This document shows, piece after piece, positions 1 to 9,117 of a stretch of 64,000 nt of DNA (the stretch's first letter is position 1; every line of letters starts with the position of its first letter). The DNA is from Streptomyces apocyni (GTDB taxonomy: Bacteria; Actinomycetota; Actinomycetes; Streptomycetales; Streptomycetaceae). The notes under the pieces are model-generated. The model was not told where the DNA came from, did no database searches, and was given only the letters and a program-made list of their open reading frames with translations. Location: assembly GCF_009739465.1 (NCBI RefSeq), contig NZ_WHOM01000055.1, positions 109,596-173,595 on the forward strand, read 5' to 3'. Both the position numbers and the translations under genes were made by a program.

Positions 1-63
1 GATGGACAGATGGGTCACCCCGTCCAGGTCCGCGGGGCCAGCTTCCTTCGTGAGCGTAATCAT
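1..63 (-). CDS. TerD-family (tellurium resistance/stress) protein, N-terminal fragment cut by window edge
   Basis: The minus strand has an ATG at 63-61 preceded by a GAGGA-type ribosome binding site. The 21 codons that fit in the window begin MITLTKEAGPADLDGVTHLS, which matches the start of Streptomyces TerD-family proteins. These are small calcium-binding stress proteins linked to tellurite resistance and cell-surface signalling. The rest lies outside the window, so the family call rests on the N-terminus alone. It is probably unrelated to the biosynthetic cluster and marks its left flank. Confidence 0.6.
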   Translation of the reverse strand, partial: MITLTKEAGPADLDGVTHLSI

Positions 64-282
64 GCGTGAGTCATCCTCTGGGTGACGGGACTTCGACACG
101 CAAAGTGTGCCTGGTATCTCCGGTGATACGCGAACGCGCCTCAACTTTGCCCGTCGGCGACCGCCGACGGGCGGGCAACGGGCCGCCAGGTTCAGGTGCC
201 TGCTTCGGGCGGTGAGAAGAAGCCGAGAGTCTCTGGGGGCCTCCGAGGCGCCGGCCAGGCGGGTGTGCACGGTCGACTGCAC

Positions 283-560
283 CCAGCGCTTGAACACGGC
301 CGGGGTCGGGGTGCCCTCGAAGCCGCCGATGTCATGGCTCCAGAAACCGAAGCCGGACAGGCCGAGGGAGAGTCCGCCGCGCAACGACTCGGCCATGGGG
401 CCGAAGTGGGACTCGCAGTCGCCGCCCCCGTGGACCGGGTACTGCTGGGCCGCCCGCCGTGGCGTAGCGGGCGAACAGCAGCGCCTCGCCCTCGCCTCGC
501 TCGGCGCGCAGCAGATCGAAGACGGCCTGGTGGAAGGGCGGGGAGAAGGGCCGGGGAGAA
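283..560 (-). pseudogene. Remnant of a GH31 alpha-xylosidase/alpha-glucosidase
   Basis: Read on the minus strand, this stretch encodes GGLSLGLSGFGFWSHDIGGF followed by EGTPTPAVFKRWV, the conserved core of GH31 alpha-xylosidases. Just upstream, FARYATAGG lies in a different frame from the following QQYPVHGGGDCES, so there is a frameshift near 465-475. Neither end of the gene is present: the similarity stops near 283 and nothing precedes about 560. The stretch 64-282 holds no recognisable gene. This dead fragment separates the TerD gene from cysN and suggests rearrangement at the cluster edge. Confidence 0.7.
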
Positions 561-589
561 GGGGAGAGGGCGCGGAACCTGCCGGGCTC

Positions 590-1888
590 CTACCAGAAGG
601 TGGTGTCCCCGACCATGCCGGCCGTCAGGGTGCTGCCGTCCATGGGGTCGATGAGGAGGAAGGAGCCCGTCTGGCGGGAGTGTGCGTAGGGGTCGACGGC
701 CAGGGGTTCGGCGGTGCGTAGGACGACATGGCCGATGTCGTTGGCGACGAGGCGACCGGGCCGGGGGAGTGGGGAGAGGTCGTCGAGGGTGAGCCGGGAG
801 GGGATCTCTCTCACGATGGCCGCGACGGTGCGGGTGGTGTGCCTGAGCAGGACCCGTTGCCCCTCGGTCAGGGGGGTGTCGTGGAGGTGGCAGACGGTGG
901 CGTGCAGGTCCTGGCTGGGTGTGGGCGGGGCGTCCGGTGAAGCGATGAGGTCGCCGCGGGAGATGTCCAGTTCGTCGCGGAGCCGCAGTGTCACCGACTG
1001 GGGAGCGCAGGCGATGTCGACCGGTTCTCCGAGGGCGTCGATGCCTTCGACGATGGTGGTGTGTCCGGAGGGGAGGACGGTGACGGGCTGTCCGACGCGC
1101 AGGACGCCGGAGACTAGTTGGCCCGCGTAGCCGCGGTAGTCGGGGCTCTGCGATCGGATGACGTACTGGACAGGGAAGCGGGGCACGCCGTCGGAGGGGG
1201 CGTGGGCGACCGGTACCGTCTCCAGATGCTCCAGCAGGGTCGACCCGGCGTACCAGTCCATGGTGGCCGAGGGTTCGACCACGTTGTCCCCGGCCAGCGC
1301 GGAGAGCGGGATCGTGGTGATCTCCGGGACGCCGAGGGAGGCGGCGTAGCCGGTGAACTCGGCCGCGATGGCGGCGAAGACGGGTTCCGCGTAGTCGACG
1401 AGGTCCATCTTGTTGACCGCGAGGACGACATGGGGGACGCGTAGGAGCGTGGCGATGGCGGTGTGGCGGCGGGTCTGTTCGACGACGCCGTTGCGCGCGT
1501 CGACCAGAATCACCGCCAGTTCCGCGGTGGAGGCGCCGGTGACCATGTTGCGGGTGTACTGGACGTGCCCGGGGGTGTCGGCCAGAACGAAGCGGCGTCT
1601 GGGGGTGGCGAAGTAGCGGTAGGCGACATCGATGGTGATGCCCTGTTCGCGTTCGGCACGCAGCCCGTCCGTGAGAAGGGCGAGGTCGAGGGTGCTCTGG
1701 CCGCGGTTGCGGGAGGAGTGCTCGACGGCTTCCAGCTGGTCGGTCAGGACGGACTTGGAGTCATGCAGGAGACGGCCGACGAGAGTGGACTTGCCGTCGT
1801 CGACGGAGCCGGCGGTGGCCAGCCGCAACAGTGAAGTGGCCGACGCGGCCGGGTCGGTGTCCAGTGCTGTGGTGGTGGGCCGGGTCAT
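590..1888 (-). CDS. cysN: Sulfate adenylyltransferase subunit 1 (GTPase subunit, CysN)
   Basis: This is the large GTP-driven subunit of ATP sulfurylase, which with CysD makes adenosine 5'-phosphosulfate (APS) from ATP and sulfate. The 432-residue protein carries the GTPase motifs GSVDDGKS (about residues 27-34), DTPGH and NKMD, followed by EF-Tu-like beta-barrel domains; its length is normal. The ATG at 1888 is chosen over an upstream in-frame start because it overlaps the cysD stop codon (TGATG), the usual translational coupling. No APS kinase (cysC) or APS reductase is adjacent, so PAPS formation would need a kinase encoded elsewhere. Its place at the cluster edge, with a sulfotransferase at 33 kb, suggests sulfate activation for biosynthesis rather than general assimilation; that is inference. 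Confidence 0.93.
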   Translation of the reverse strand: MTRPTTTALDTDPAASATSLLRLATAGSVDDGKSTLVGRLLHDSKSVLTDQLEAVEHSSRNRGQSTLDLALLTDGLRAEREQGITIDVAYRYFATPRRRFVLADTPGHVQYTRNMVTGASTAELAVILVDARNGVVEQTRRHTAIATLLRVPHVVLAVNKMDLVDYAEPVFAAIAAEFTGYAASLGVPEITTIPLSALAGDNVVEPSATMDWYAGSTLLEHLETVPVAHAPSDGVPRFPVQYVIRSQSPDYRGYAGQLVSGVLRVGQPVTVLPSGHTTIVEGIDALGEPVDIACAPQSVTLRLRDELDISRGDLIASPDAPPTPSQDLHATVCHLHDTPLTEGQRVLLRHTTRTVAAIVREIPSRLTLDDLSPLPRPGRLVANDIGHVVLRTAEPLAVDPYAHSRQTGSFLLIDPMDGSTLTAGMVGDTTFW

Positions 1889-2823
1889 CAGAAGTACCCC
1901 TCGCGCTTGCGGTCTTCCATGGCCGCTTCGGAGAGCTTGTCGTCGGCCCGCGTGGCACCACGTTCGGTCAGGCGGGAGGCGGCGATCTCCGCGATGACCT
2001 TCTCGACGGTGTCCGCGGTGGAGTCGACGGCACCGGTGCAGGACATGTCGCCCACGGTGCGGTAGCGGACCTGGCGGATCTCGGTGCGTTCGCTGTCCTT
2101 CGGTCCTCCCCACTCGCCAGGTGCCAGCCACATGCCGCCCCGCGCGAAGACCTCGCGCCGGTGGGCGTAGTAGATGGCGGGGAGTTCGATCCCCTCACGG
2201 GCGATGTACTGCCACACGTCCAGTTCGGTCCAGTTGGACAGGGGGAAGACCCGGACGTGTTCGCCAGGGGCGTGGCGGCCGTTGTAGAGCTGCCACAGCT
2301 CGGGGCGTTGGCGGCGTGGATCCCAGCCGCCGAACTCGTCACGCAGAGAGAACACGCGCTCCTTCGCGCGGGCCTTCTCCTCGTCGCGGCGGCCGCCGCC
2401 CAGGACAGCGTCGAACTTGTTGGCCTCGATGGAACGCAGCAAAGGCAGGGTCTGGAGGGGGTTTCGGGTGCCGTCGGGCCGCTCGCGCAGTTCACCGCTG
2501 TCGATGAACTCCTGCACGGAGGCGATATGCAGGCGCAGTCCGTGCTTGACCACGGTCCTGTCGCGGTAGGCGATCGCTTCGGGGAAGTTGTGGCCGGTGT
2601 CCACATGCAGCAGAGCGAGCGGAAGAGGTGCGGGAGCGAAGGCCTTGAGCGCCAGGTGGAGCATGACGATGGAGTCCTTGCCGCCCGAGAACAGGAGCAC
2701 CGGACGGTCGAACTCCCCGGCGACCTCCCGGAAGATGTGCACACCTTCCGACTCCAGTACATCCAGATGACTCAGTGGAAACCTGCTGCCTCGCAACAGC
2801 ATCTGGTGGGACGCGTTCCTCAC
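1888..2823 (-). CDS. cysD: Sulfate adenylyltransferase subunit 2 (CysD)
   Basis: This is the catalytic ATP-pyrophosphatase subunit of the CysDN ATP sulfurylase (311 residues). The PP-loop motif LFSGGKDS lies near residue 43-50, followed by HVDTGHNFPE and the FPLSNWTELDVWQYI region typical of CysD/PAPS-reductase-fold enzymes. The gene is first in a two-gene minus-strand operon with cysN. It faces the PLP-enzyme gene at 3048 across a 224-bp divergent intergenic region that must hold both promoters. The length fits the family. Sulfate-assimilation loci in actinobacteria usually also carry cysH and cysC; their absence here is notable. Confidence 0.94.
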   Translation of the reverse strand: MRNASHQMLLRGSRFPLSHLDVLESEGVHIFREVAGEFDRPVLLFSGGKDSIVMLHLALKAFAPAPLPLALLHVDTGHNFPEAIAYRDRTVVKHGLRLHIASVQEFIDSGELRERPDGTRNPLQTLPLLRSIEANKFDAVLGGGRRDEEKARAKERVFSLRDEFGGWDPRRQRPELWQLYNGRHAPGEHVRVFPLSNWTELDVWQYIAREGIELPAIYYAHRREVFARGGMWLAPGEWGGPKDSERTEIRQVRYRTVGDMSCTGAVDSTADTVEKVIAEIAASRLTERGATRADDKLSEAAMEDRKREGYF

Positions 2824-3047
2824 TCCAGCCCCCGTTCTGCGGATTGTCGAGTCGGGCGGAGCACGGTCGTGGAGATCGTGCCGCGAAAGTCACCTGGCCC
2901 CTCCCGAAGTGCCCGTGTACTGCGCGTACGTGTCCTGGCGGCGATCCTCGCGGCCTCGTGCCGTACGCCGGTAGTCAGGGATTCCCCTGGGGCGCGCTGA
3001 AGGGTGGGCCACTTTACAGTGACAGCCACTCACGCGAGAGGAGCGTC

Positions 3048-4331
3048 GTGGCCAGATCCCAAGGCAACGCCCCCGAACCGGGCAGCGGCAAGGAGTGGAC
3101 GGACAGCCTGTCCAGGGGACGCGTTCCGGGACCGAGGCTGGACCAGCAGCGGGTCGTGGACGGTCGGGGCCTGGGCACCCGTAGTGTGCACGCGGGTACT
3201 TACGAGGACCCCGGCACCGGCGCGGTGGGCACACCGGTCTTCCAGACCACGACCTTCCGGTTCACCGAGGACACCTACGCCGCGTTCGACCAGGGGCACA
3301 TTCGGGACGTCCCCATCTACGGGCGGTACGGCAGCCCCAACCAGTGGACCGTGCAGGAGAAACTCGCCTCGCTGGAGAACACCGAAAGCGCCATGGTCTT
3401 CTCCTCGGGGATGGCCGCCATCACCACCACGCTACTCGCGCTCACCAACCACGGCGGCCACATCGTGAGCAGCCGGGACGTGTACGGCGGAACGTACAAC
3501 CTGCTCCGTGAGGACATGCATCAACTGGGCCGCACCGTCACCTTCACCGATCCCACGGACATCGACGCCGTCCGGGCCGCAGTACGTGACGAGACGCAGG
3601 TCCTGTTCTTCGAGTCACTCACCAACCCCCTCCTCAAGGCCGTCCCGCTCGTCGAGTTGGGGAAGCTCGCCCGGGAGCGCCACCTGCTCCTGGTGATCGA
3701 CAACACCTTCCTCACGCCGATCCATCTGCGGCCGCTGGAACACGGCGCGCACCTCGTGATCCACAGTGCCACCAAGTACCTCAACGGTCATAGCGACGTG
3801 ACGGCCGGTGCGGCAGCGGGACCGCGGAAGTACGTCGACAGGATCTGGGCTCAGATGCTCAAGTTGGGCGGTTCGCTGGACGCCGGGATGTGCTTCCTCC
3901 TTGAGCGCGGGCTCAAGACGCTCGCACTCCGGATGCGGCAGCACCACACGAACGCGACCGCGGTCGCGGCCATGCTCGCGGAGCATCCCGTGGTGCACCG
4001 GGTTCACCACCCCTCCCGTCCGGACTACCCCTGGACCTGGCTTCACGAGGTGTGCCCCGGAGGCTGGGGCGGCATGGTCTCCTTCGAGCTGAAGGGCGGG
4101 GACGAGGCGGCGCTCAAGCTGCTTGACCGGCTGCGTCTGCCGGTGGTGGCGACCAGCCTTGGCGGTGTCGAGTCGCTTGTCAGCCTGCCGTTCAACACCT
4201 CGCACAGCTTTCTGACCGAACGTCAGCGGGTGGAGGTCGGCATCGCGCCGGGGCTGGTGCGTTTCTCGGCCGGCATCGAGGACACCGAGGACCTGCTCGA
4301 GGATCTCGACCAGGCCCTCGCGGGTCTGTGA
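3048..4331 (+). CDS. PLP-dependent Cys/Met metabolism enzyme (cystathionine gamma-synthase/lyase or methionine gamma-lyase type)
   Basis: This 427-residue fold-type I PLP enzyme belongs to the transsulfuration family. The PLP-binding lysine is K243 in HSATKYLNGHSD; other family motifs are GRYGSPNQ, SSGMAAI and the C-terminal SLGGVESL...RFSAGIED. The GTG at 3048 is preferred because GAGAGGAG lies just upstream; the reading frame stays open further 5' but lacks a good ribosome binding site. Family members make cystathionine, or cleave Cys, cystathionine or Met to release thiols and ammonia; the sequence alone does not fix which. Sitting between cysDN and the OsmC-like gene, it may supply a sulfur-containing precursor or a thiol. 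This role is inferred. Confidence 0.88.
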   Translation: MARSQGNAPEPGSGKEWTDSLSRGRVPGPRLDQQRVVDGRGLGTRSVHAGTYEDPGTGAVGTPVFQTTTFRFTEDTYAAFDQGHIRDVPIYGRYGSPNQWTVQEKLASLENTESAMVFSSGMAAITTTLLALTNHGGHIVSSRDVYGGTYNLLREDMHQLGRTVTFTDPTDIDAVRAAVRDETQVLFFESLTNPLLKAVPLVELGKLARERHLLLVIDNTFLTPIHLRPLEHGAHLVIHSATKYLNGHSDVTAGAAAGPRKYVDRIWAQMLKLGGSLDAGMCFLLERGLKTLALRMRQHHTNATAVAAMLAEHPVVHRVHHPSRPDYPWTWLHEVCPGGWGGMVSFELKGGDEAALKLLDRLRLPVVATSLGGVESLVSLPFNTSHSFLTERQRVEVGIAPGLVRFSAGIEDTEDLLEDLDQALAGL

Positions 4332-4387
4332 GACAAGGGCGCGGGACCAGCGCGGGACAGCGACGCGGGACAGGGAGAACCAAGAAC

Positions 4388-5539
4388 ATGCGCAACGGCC
4401 TGAACATCACCGGTGTCTCGGAGAGCGTGCACGAGTACCGGGACAACCCGGAGGAGGCCGTCGCCGACTTCCGGGTCGTCACGCCGCTCCCCGCGCCCGG
4501 GGAGGAGACCGCGGTCAGCCGTACCCTCGCCCTCCGGGACGGCACCTACCGCATCGCCCGCGACTTCACGCTGCGGCACCGACTCGCCCTGGACAGCCGG
4601 TCCGGTGACCCGACCCCCTGGGAGTCGATGCTCGTCGCTGTCGCGGCCTGTGTGCTCACCACCAAGGTCAACGGTTTCACCTCGCGGGGCGTGACCCTGG
4701 GCGCCCTGCGTACCACTGCGCGCGCCCGCTTGCGGCTCGGCCCGGATGGCGCCCCGGCCGCCGGTGCCGTCCTCGACGACCTGGGGTGGAGCACGGAGAT
4801 CGACTGCGACGCACCCTCCGAGACGCTGCGTTCGATCAACGAGTTGGTGGCGGTTTTCAGCCCGAACCACCAGGCCGCCCTTGACACGACGTCGGCAGAG
4901 GCCACGGTCACCGTGCTGGGTCCCACCGGGAGTGAGGTGTTCCCGGTGGTGTGGGCCCCCGCCGTGCAGGAGTCGCCGGACGACTGCGCCGTAGAGGCCG
5001 ATGTCGTCTGGGAGTACGGCTCGGAGTCGGCGTACACGACCCGAGTCACCACAGGGGGCATACGCCGGGTGACGGGTCCGCTCGTCGTCGACCAGGCCAA
5101 GCAGATGCTCGGCATTGACAAGGGGCCCAACTCGCAGGAGATCCTGCTCTCCGCCGTCACCGCCGAGGTCGCGGGGCTGCTGCGGCACGAGCCGGCGCTC
5201 AGGGATGCGCCGGTGGAGGGTGCCAGGCTCCTCGGCTCGGGCCGGCTCGACACCCGGGGGATGCTCAATGTGGTGAGGGAGGTCCCCAGCCGCTTCCACG
5301 ACCTACGACTCGACCTCGCGGTGGAGTGCGACCCGGGGCATGGCCACAAGCTGGCGGCGGCGCTGGGCGCGGCCTTGTCGCGTGCCGTGCTGCCTGCCAC
5401 CTTGCTGGCCCAGCTCACCGTGGCTGTCGAGATGGTCCGCGGTGGCCGTCAGGAGGCCGGCGGCCTGACCACACTGGCTCAAACGGAGGCTGTGCGCGAC
5501 GAGGTGACCCGTCGACAACAGGCAGCGCAACAGGGCTGA
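4388..5539 (+). CDS. Tandem OsmC-like protein (two OsmC-fold halves), function unknown
   Basis: The 383-residue protein looks like two OsmC/Ohr-fold units. The first (about residues 40-185) has SMLVAVAACVLTTKVNGF, with a Cys at the place of the OsmC peroxidatic Cys, and then VAVFSPNHQAALD, where many OsmC proteins have their second Cys. The second half (about 205-365) keeps the pattern (SQEILLSAVTAEVAGLL) but has no Cys at the equivalent site. OsmC proteins reduce organic hydroperoxides using cysteine pairs, so peroxidase activity is doubtful here. The ATG at 4388 is 56 bp after the PLP enzyme, so the two are probably co-transcribed. A role in sulfur handling or a repurposed catalytic role is possible but unproven. 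Confidence 0.72.
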   Translation: MRNGLNITGVSESVHEYRDNPEEAVADFRVVTPLPAPGEETAVSRTLALRDGTYRIARDFTLRHRLALDSRSGDPTPWESMLVAVAACVLTTKVNGFTSRGVTLGALRTTARARLRLGPDGAPAAGAVLDDLGWSTEIDCDAPSETLRSINELVAVFSPNHQAALDTTSAEATVTVLGPTGSEVFPVVWAPAVQESPDDCAVEADVVWEYGSESAYTTRVTTGGIRRVTGPLVVDQAKQMLGIDKGPNSQEILLSAVTAEVAGLLRHEPALRDAPVEGARLLGSGRLDTRGMLNVVREVPSRFHDLRLDLAVECDPGHGHKLAAALGAALSRAVLPATLLAQLTVAVEMVRGGRQEAGGLTTLAQTEAVRDEVTRRQQAAQQG

Positions 5540-5808
5540 GAATCGTCGAAGATCTTCAAAGTGCAGACCTCCGCATGCAGTTCGTTGCTCAACCTTGACT
5601 TCGAGGGGTGAGGCAATTTACGGTCGTGGCCAACACGGGGTTGTAACGGGGGCAGATGAAAATCCTTCGCGTGACCGGCGTTGATTTCAAAGGTTTCCCG
5701 TCGCGACGCGGCATCTCCGACGGTGATGTTGTCCCCTCCTGCTGTCTTTCGACTGACCTTTGATTTACGTTTTGACGGTTGTGTACACGGCCAGAGAACG
5801 GGGAGATC

Positions 5809-6009
5809 ATGGCAGAGCGTACGGACGAGCTCACCTATGTCGTCGTAGTCAACGACGAGGAACAGTACTCGATTTGGGCCCGTGGCAGGGTGGCCCCGGC
5901 CGGTTGGCGTGAGGCCGGAATGGCTGGCAGCAAGCGGGACTGTCTGGCTTACATCGAAGAGGTATGGACGGACATGCGCCCGCTGAGTCTCCGTCGCGCC
6001 ACGGAGTAA
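5809..6009 (+). CDS. mbtH: MbtH-like protein
   Basis: This 66-residue protein has the full MbtH signature: NDEEQYSIWARG, GWREAG and the end WTDMRPLSLR. MbtH proteins bind A domains of NRPSs and are needed for their solubility or activity. The ATG at 5809 follows GGGGAG. It is the only MbtH gene seen in the window and presumably serves the five A domains of the cluster. The 269-bp region upstream (5540-5808) is less GC-rich than its surroundings and holds no gene; it likely carries the mbtH promoter. A short palindrome, GAAGATCTTC, lies just after the upstream gene. Confidence 0.96.
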   Translation: MAERTDELTYVVVVNDEEQYSIWARGRVAPAGWREAGMAGSKRDCLAYIEEVWTDMRPLSLRRATE

Positions 6010-6086
6010 CCGAGCGCGCCCGCTCGCCCAGAAGCTCAATCTTACCCGGCGCGATCGGGAATGCCGGGGAACGGGGGTAGGAAGGC

Positions 6087-8837
6087 ATGTCCAGGGTTGT
6101 CGTGGGGCGGCAGCGTGAATTGAGCACCCTTATGGAGATCGTTGAGGGTGTGGTCGACCGGCCAGTTCTGGTCAAAATTCCCGGTGAAGCCGGAATCGGG
6201 AAAACCAGACTACTCACGGAATTCCTTGCGTGGGCCGCAAAGAATTCATCCCTGAGGTCCCTGGAATGCACGGCGGCCGAAGACCGGCACGGCACGTTCC
6301 GGCCTCTCTCCAGCCTGCCGGGCCTGGACGACCCGCGCCCGCGGGAGAACCCTCTGGCAGACCTACCGGAACTGGCAGACCCCGGCGGGGCCGTCCTCGT
6401 CGTCGACGACCTGCACCAGGCATCGCACGCCCTCAACCTGACCCTTGAGAAGCTCATCTGGAACCCCCCGCAGCTCAACCTCCTGGTGGTCCTGGCCTAC
6501 CGGCCGCACGGGGTCGCCAACCGCCTCCTGGCCGCACTCGGCGCGGCCCAGCCGCAGTGGGACGTCATCGACCTGTCCCTCGGGCCGCTGAGCGCCGAGG
6601 CGGCCGCGGAGTTGCTGCTGGATCAGCTGTGTGGTCAGCATGACATGACCGTGCATCAGGAGAGTGGCGGAAATCCGCGGTATCTGAAGCTGCTCGCCGC
6701 GCTGTGCCAGGGGGACGACTGTCGGGGCGAGCCGCTGCTCCGGGGCACCGCCGAACTCCCGCGGGAGGCCACCGCGTCCATCCTGGCCGACCTGGACACC
6801 CTCTCCGCCATCGCGCGGACCGTCGGCTCCGCGGCGGCCGTGATCGGTGACGCCTTCGACCTTGAGCTCACTGCGGCCGTGGCCCAATTGGACCGTACGA
6901 CCGTGCTCGTGGCCGTCGATGAACTGCTCGCCCTCGATCTGGTTCAAGCGGACATGGTGCCCGGCAGTTTCCGCTTCCGGCACCGCGTGCTGCGTGGTGT
7001 GGTTTATCGCTCGGCGCCCGAGGGCTGGCGTCTGGGGGCGCATGCGCGGGCCGTGGAGGCGTTGAGCCGCGTCCCCAACCAGCCCACCGTGCGCATCGCG
7101 GAACACGTGGAGCGGGCGGGTGCGGGCGGGCCCGAGGCGGCCGAACTGCTGACCTCAGCGGGGAAGGTCATCAAGCTTCAGGACCCCGAGACCGCCGCCG
7201 CCTGGTACACCGCTGCTCTGCGCATGCTCGGGGAAAGCCCGGACAGCCGGGAACAACGGGTGGAACTCCTGACAGCCATCGCCGAGGGGGCGCTGGTCGT
7301 GGGGCGGCTCGAGGAGAGCAAGGCCGCCCTGGACCGCCGCGAAGCACTGCTCGCCGGCAGCGTCGCCCGGCCTGACGGGGAAGCCGTCGCCATCGAATGC
7401 CGGGCCCGGCTTGCCCAGTTCGCCGGACGTTACACCGAGGCCCGGACCGTGCTGCGCCAGGCCATCGCCTCCCGGGTCCCGGCGGCCGACTCCCGGCGGC
7501 TGCGACTCGTGCTCGCCGCCACCACCGTCCGGGACACCGGCTGGGAGTGGTCCGAGGACGCCCTCCTGAGTGCCATAGGCAGTGGGGACCACCTGCTCCA
7601 GGCCTTCGCGCTCGGTGTGCACTCGGTTGCCGCGCTGACCGAGGGACGCCGGGCCGTCGCGGAGCGCAGTGCGAGCGAGGCGGCGCAGCTGATCGACTGG
7701 CAGAGCGATGAGCAGCTGGCCTGCCGTACCGATGCCGTGTGCCACGTCGCCTGGGCCGAGATGCGGCTGGGACACCATGCTGAGGCGGCCCGTCACTTCG
7801 CCCGCGGACAAGGGGTGAGCAGGCGGCATGGTCAGTGGCAGGCCATGATTCCACTCCTTGTCGGTCACGGCACCGTCGAGCTGCGGCGGGGCCGCCTCGA
7901 GCGTGCCAGGGAACAGGTGAACCAGGCGATGAAGCTGGCCCAGGGGCCCGGCCGTGCGGACCTGCTCGGCATGGTGCTTGCCCTGCGGGCGGAAATCTCC
8001 CTGGCCGGCGGTGCCACGCTGCAGAGCCTGGATGACAGCCGGGCGGCGGCCGAGGCGATCACCCCGGACACCCCGACATGGCGTCAGATACGGCTGGCAC
8101 AGGCTGCGGCGCTGCTCGCCCACGGCGAGCCCGCGGCGTGCATGGCCGCAGTCGTCGACGCGGGCGGTGGCGCCCGTCTGCTCGACCTGCCGATGTGGGA
8201 CCACCCCAGGGCCCTCGACCTGTTCAGCCAGGCCGCGCTGGCCGCCGGAGGCCGGAACGAGGCCGAGGAGGCAGCCGAACGGGCCTGGACGGCAGCAGAG
8301 TTGCTGCAACTGCCCGCTGCGCTGAGCCTGGCCGCGACAACCCGGGCCCGGGTGGCGGAGAAGCCTGCCGAGGCGCTCGGCCACGCGCTGCGGGCAGCGG
8401 AGATCGAGGACCATCCCTTCCTGGAGATGCCGGCCCGGCTGCTCGCGGCCAAGGCGCTGTGGGACATGGGGGACGCCGATGGCGCAGCACGAGAGCTGGA
8501 CGCCGTCGAGTCGACAGCCGGCCGGTGCGGTCTGGGCGAGGCCCCGGCCGCGGCGCGTGAGCTGCGCGAGCTGATCGCCTCCCGCGCTGCCGCCGCACGT
8601 CCGCCGGTCGAGCAACACATGCTGAGTCAGCGGGAGTTCGAGATCGCGGAACTGGTCAGCCAGGGCCGGACCAACCGGCAGATAGCGCGCAAGCTGGAGG
8701 TCAGCCACAAAACGGTGGAGACACACCTCGGACGGATCTTCACCAAGCTGGATGTGTCCTCACGGGCGCAGATTGCCAGCATGATCGGACGCTCCTCGGT
8801 CATCGCCCGCCCCCGCCGCACAGCCGCCGCGCGCTGA
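6087..8837 (+). CDS. Large LuxR-family (LAL) transcriptional regulator
   Basis: This 916-residue LAL-type regulator is probably the pathway-specific activator. It starts with an AAA+/NTPase domain: Walker A in IPGEAGIGKTRLL near residue 32-44 and a Walker B-like AVLVVDDLHQ near 103. A long alpha-helical TPR-like middle follows. A LuxR helix-turn-helix lies at about residues 845-905 (LSQREFEIAELVSQGRTN, then KLEVSHKTVETHLGRIF). The AAA+ domain is shorter than in many LALs, but the key motifs are present. It lies between mbtH and the AmCP operon on the same strand. Such proteins usually activate their own cluster in response to nucleotide or ligand binding. No TTA (bldA) codon was noticed in the stretches checked. 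Confidence 0.9.
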   Translation: MSRVVVGRQRELSTLMEIVEGVVDRPVLVKIPGEAGIGKTRLLTEFLAWAAKNSSLRSLECTAAEDRHGTFRPLSSLPGLDDPRPRENPLADLPELADPGGAVLVVDDLHQASHALNLTLEKLIWNPPQLNLLVVLAYRPHGVANRLLAALGAAQPQWDVIDLSLGPLSAEAAAELLLDQLCGQHDMTVHQESGGNPRYLKLLAALCQGDDCRGEPLLRGTAELPREATASILADLDTLSAIARTVGSAAAVIGDAFDLELTAAVAQLDRTTVLVAVDELLALDLVQADMVPGSFRFRHRVLRGVVYRSAPEGWRLGAHARAVEALSRVPNQPTVRIAEHVERAGAGGPEAAELLTSAGKVIKLQDPETAAAWYTAALRMLGESPDSREQRVELLTAIAEGALVVGRLEESKAALDRREALLAGSVARPDGEAVAIECRARLAQFAGRYTEARTVLRQAIASRVPAADSRRLRLVLAATTVRDTGWEWSEDALLSAIGSGDHLLQAFALGVHSVAALTEGRRAVAERSASEAAQLIDWQSDEQLACRTDAVCHVAWAEMRLGHHAEAARHFARGQGVSRRHGQWQAMIPLLVGHGTVELRRGRLERAREQVNQAMKLAQGPGRADLLGMVLALRAEISLAGGATLQSLDDSRAAAEAITPDTPTWRQIRLAQAAALLAHGEPAACMAAVVDAGGGARLLDLPMWDHPRALDLFSQAALAAGGRNEAEEAAERAWTAAELLQLPAALSLAATTRARVAEKPAEALGHALRAAEIEDHPFLEMPARLLAAKALWDMGDADGAARELDAVESTAGRCGLGEAPAAARELRELIASRAAAARPPVEQHMLSQREFEIAELVSQGRTNRQIARKLEVSHKTVETHLGRIFTKLDVSSRAQIASMIGRSSVIARPRRTAAAR

Positions 8838-9117
8838 CAGCCGCGGCACTCCCGTCGTACGGCGGCCTTCAGGCGGGAGACGCCATGCGACGGCCTCTGC
8901 CCGCAGCTCTCCCACAGCCCTCCCGCGTACCGGTGGACGTGTGAACCACTGGCCTCCCGCTGTCGTCGCGTGATCGACCGGCGGGCCTAGTCAGGGCAAT
9001 GACCGACAGGTCCCGCGGCGGTCGGGATGCCAAGGTGGTCGCGAGCCTGAACGCCCTTTCTGACCCTGGTAACGGGCCCGACGTCATTCATAGTTCACAC
9101 ACTCAGCGGAGGAGCGT

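Noticed and set aside
590..2131. Longer N-terminus for CysN
   Set aside because: The extra 81 residues are Arg/His-rich shadow of cysD; the ATG at 1888 overlaps the cysD stop and matches the family start.
2775..3047. Upstream extension of the Cys/Met PLP enzyme
   Set aside because: It would overlap the divergent cysD start and has no ribosome binding site; the GTG at 3048 has one.
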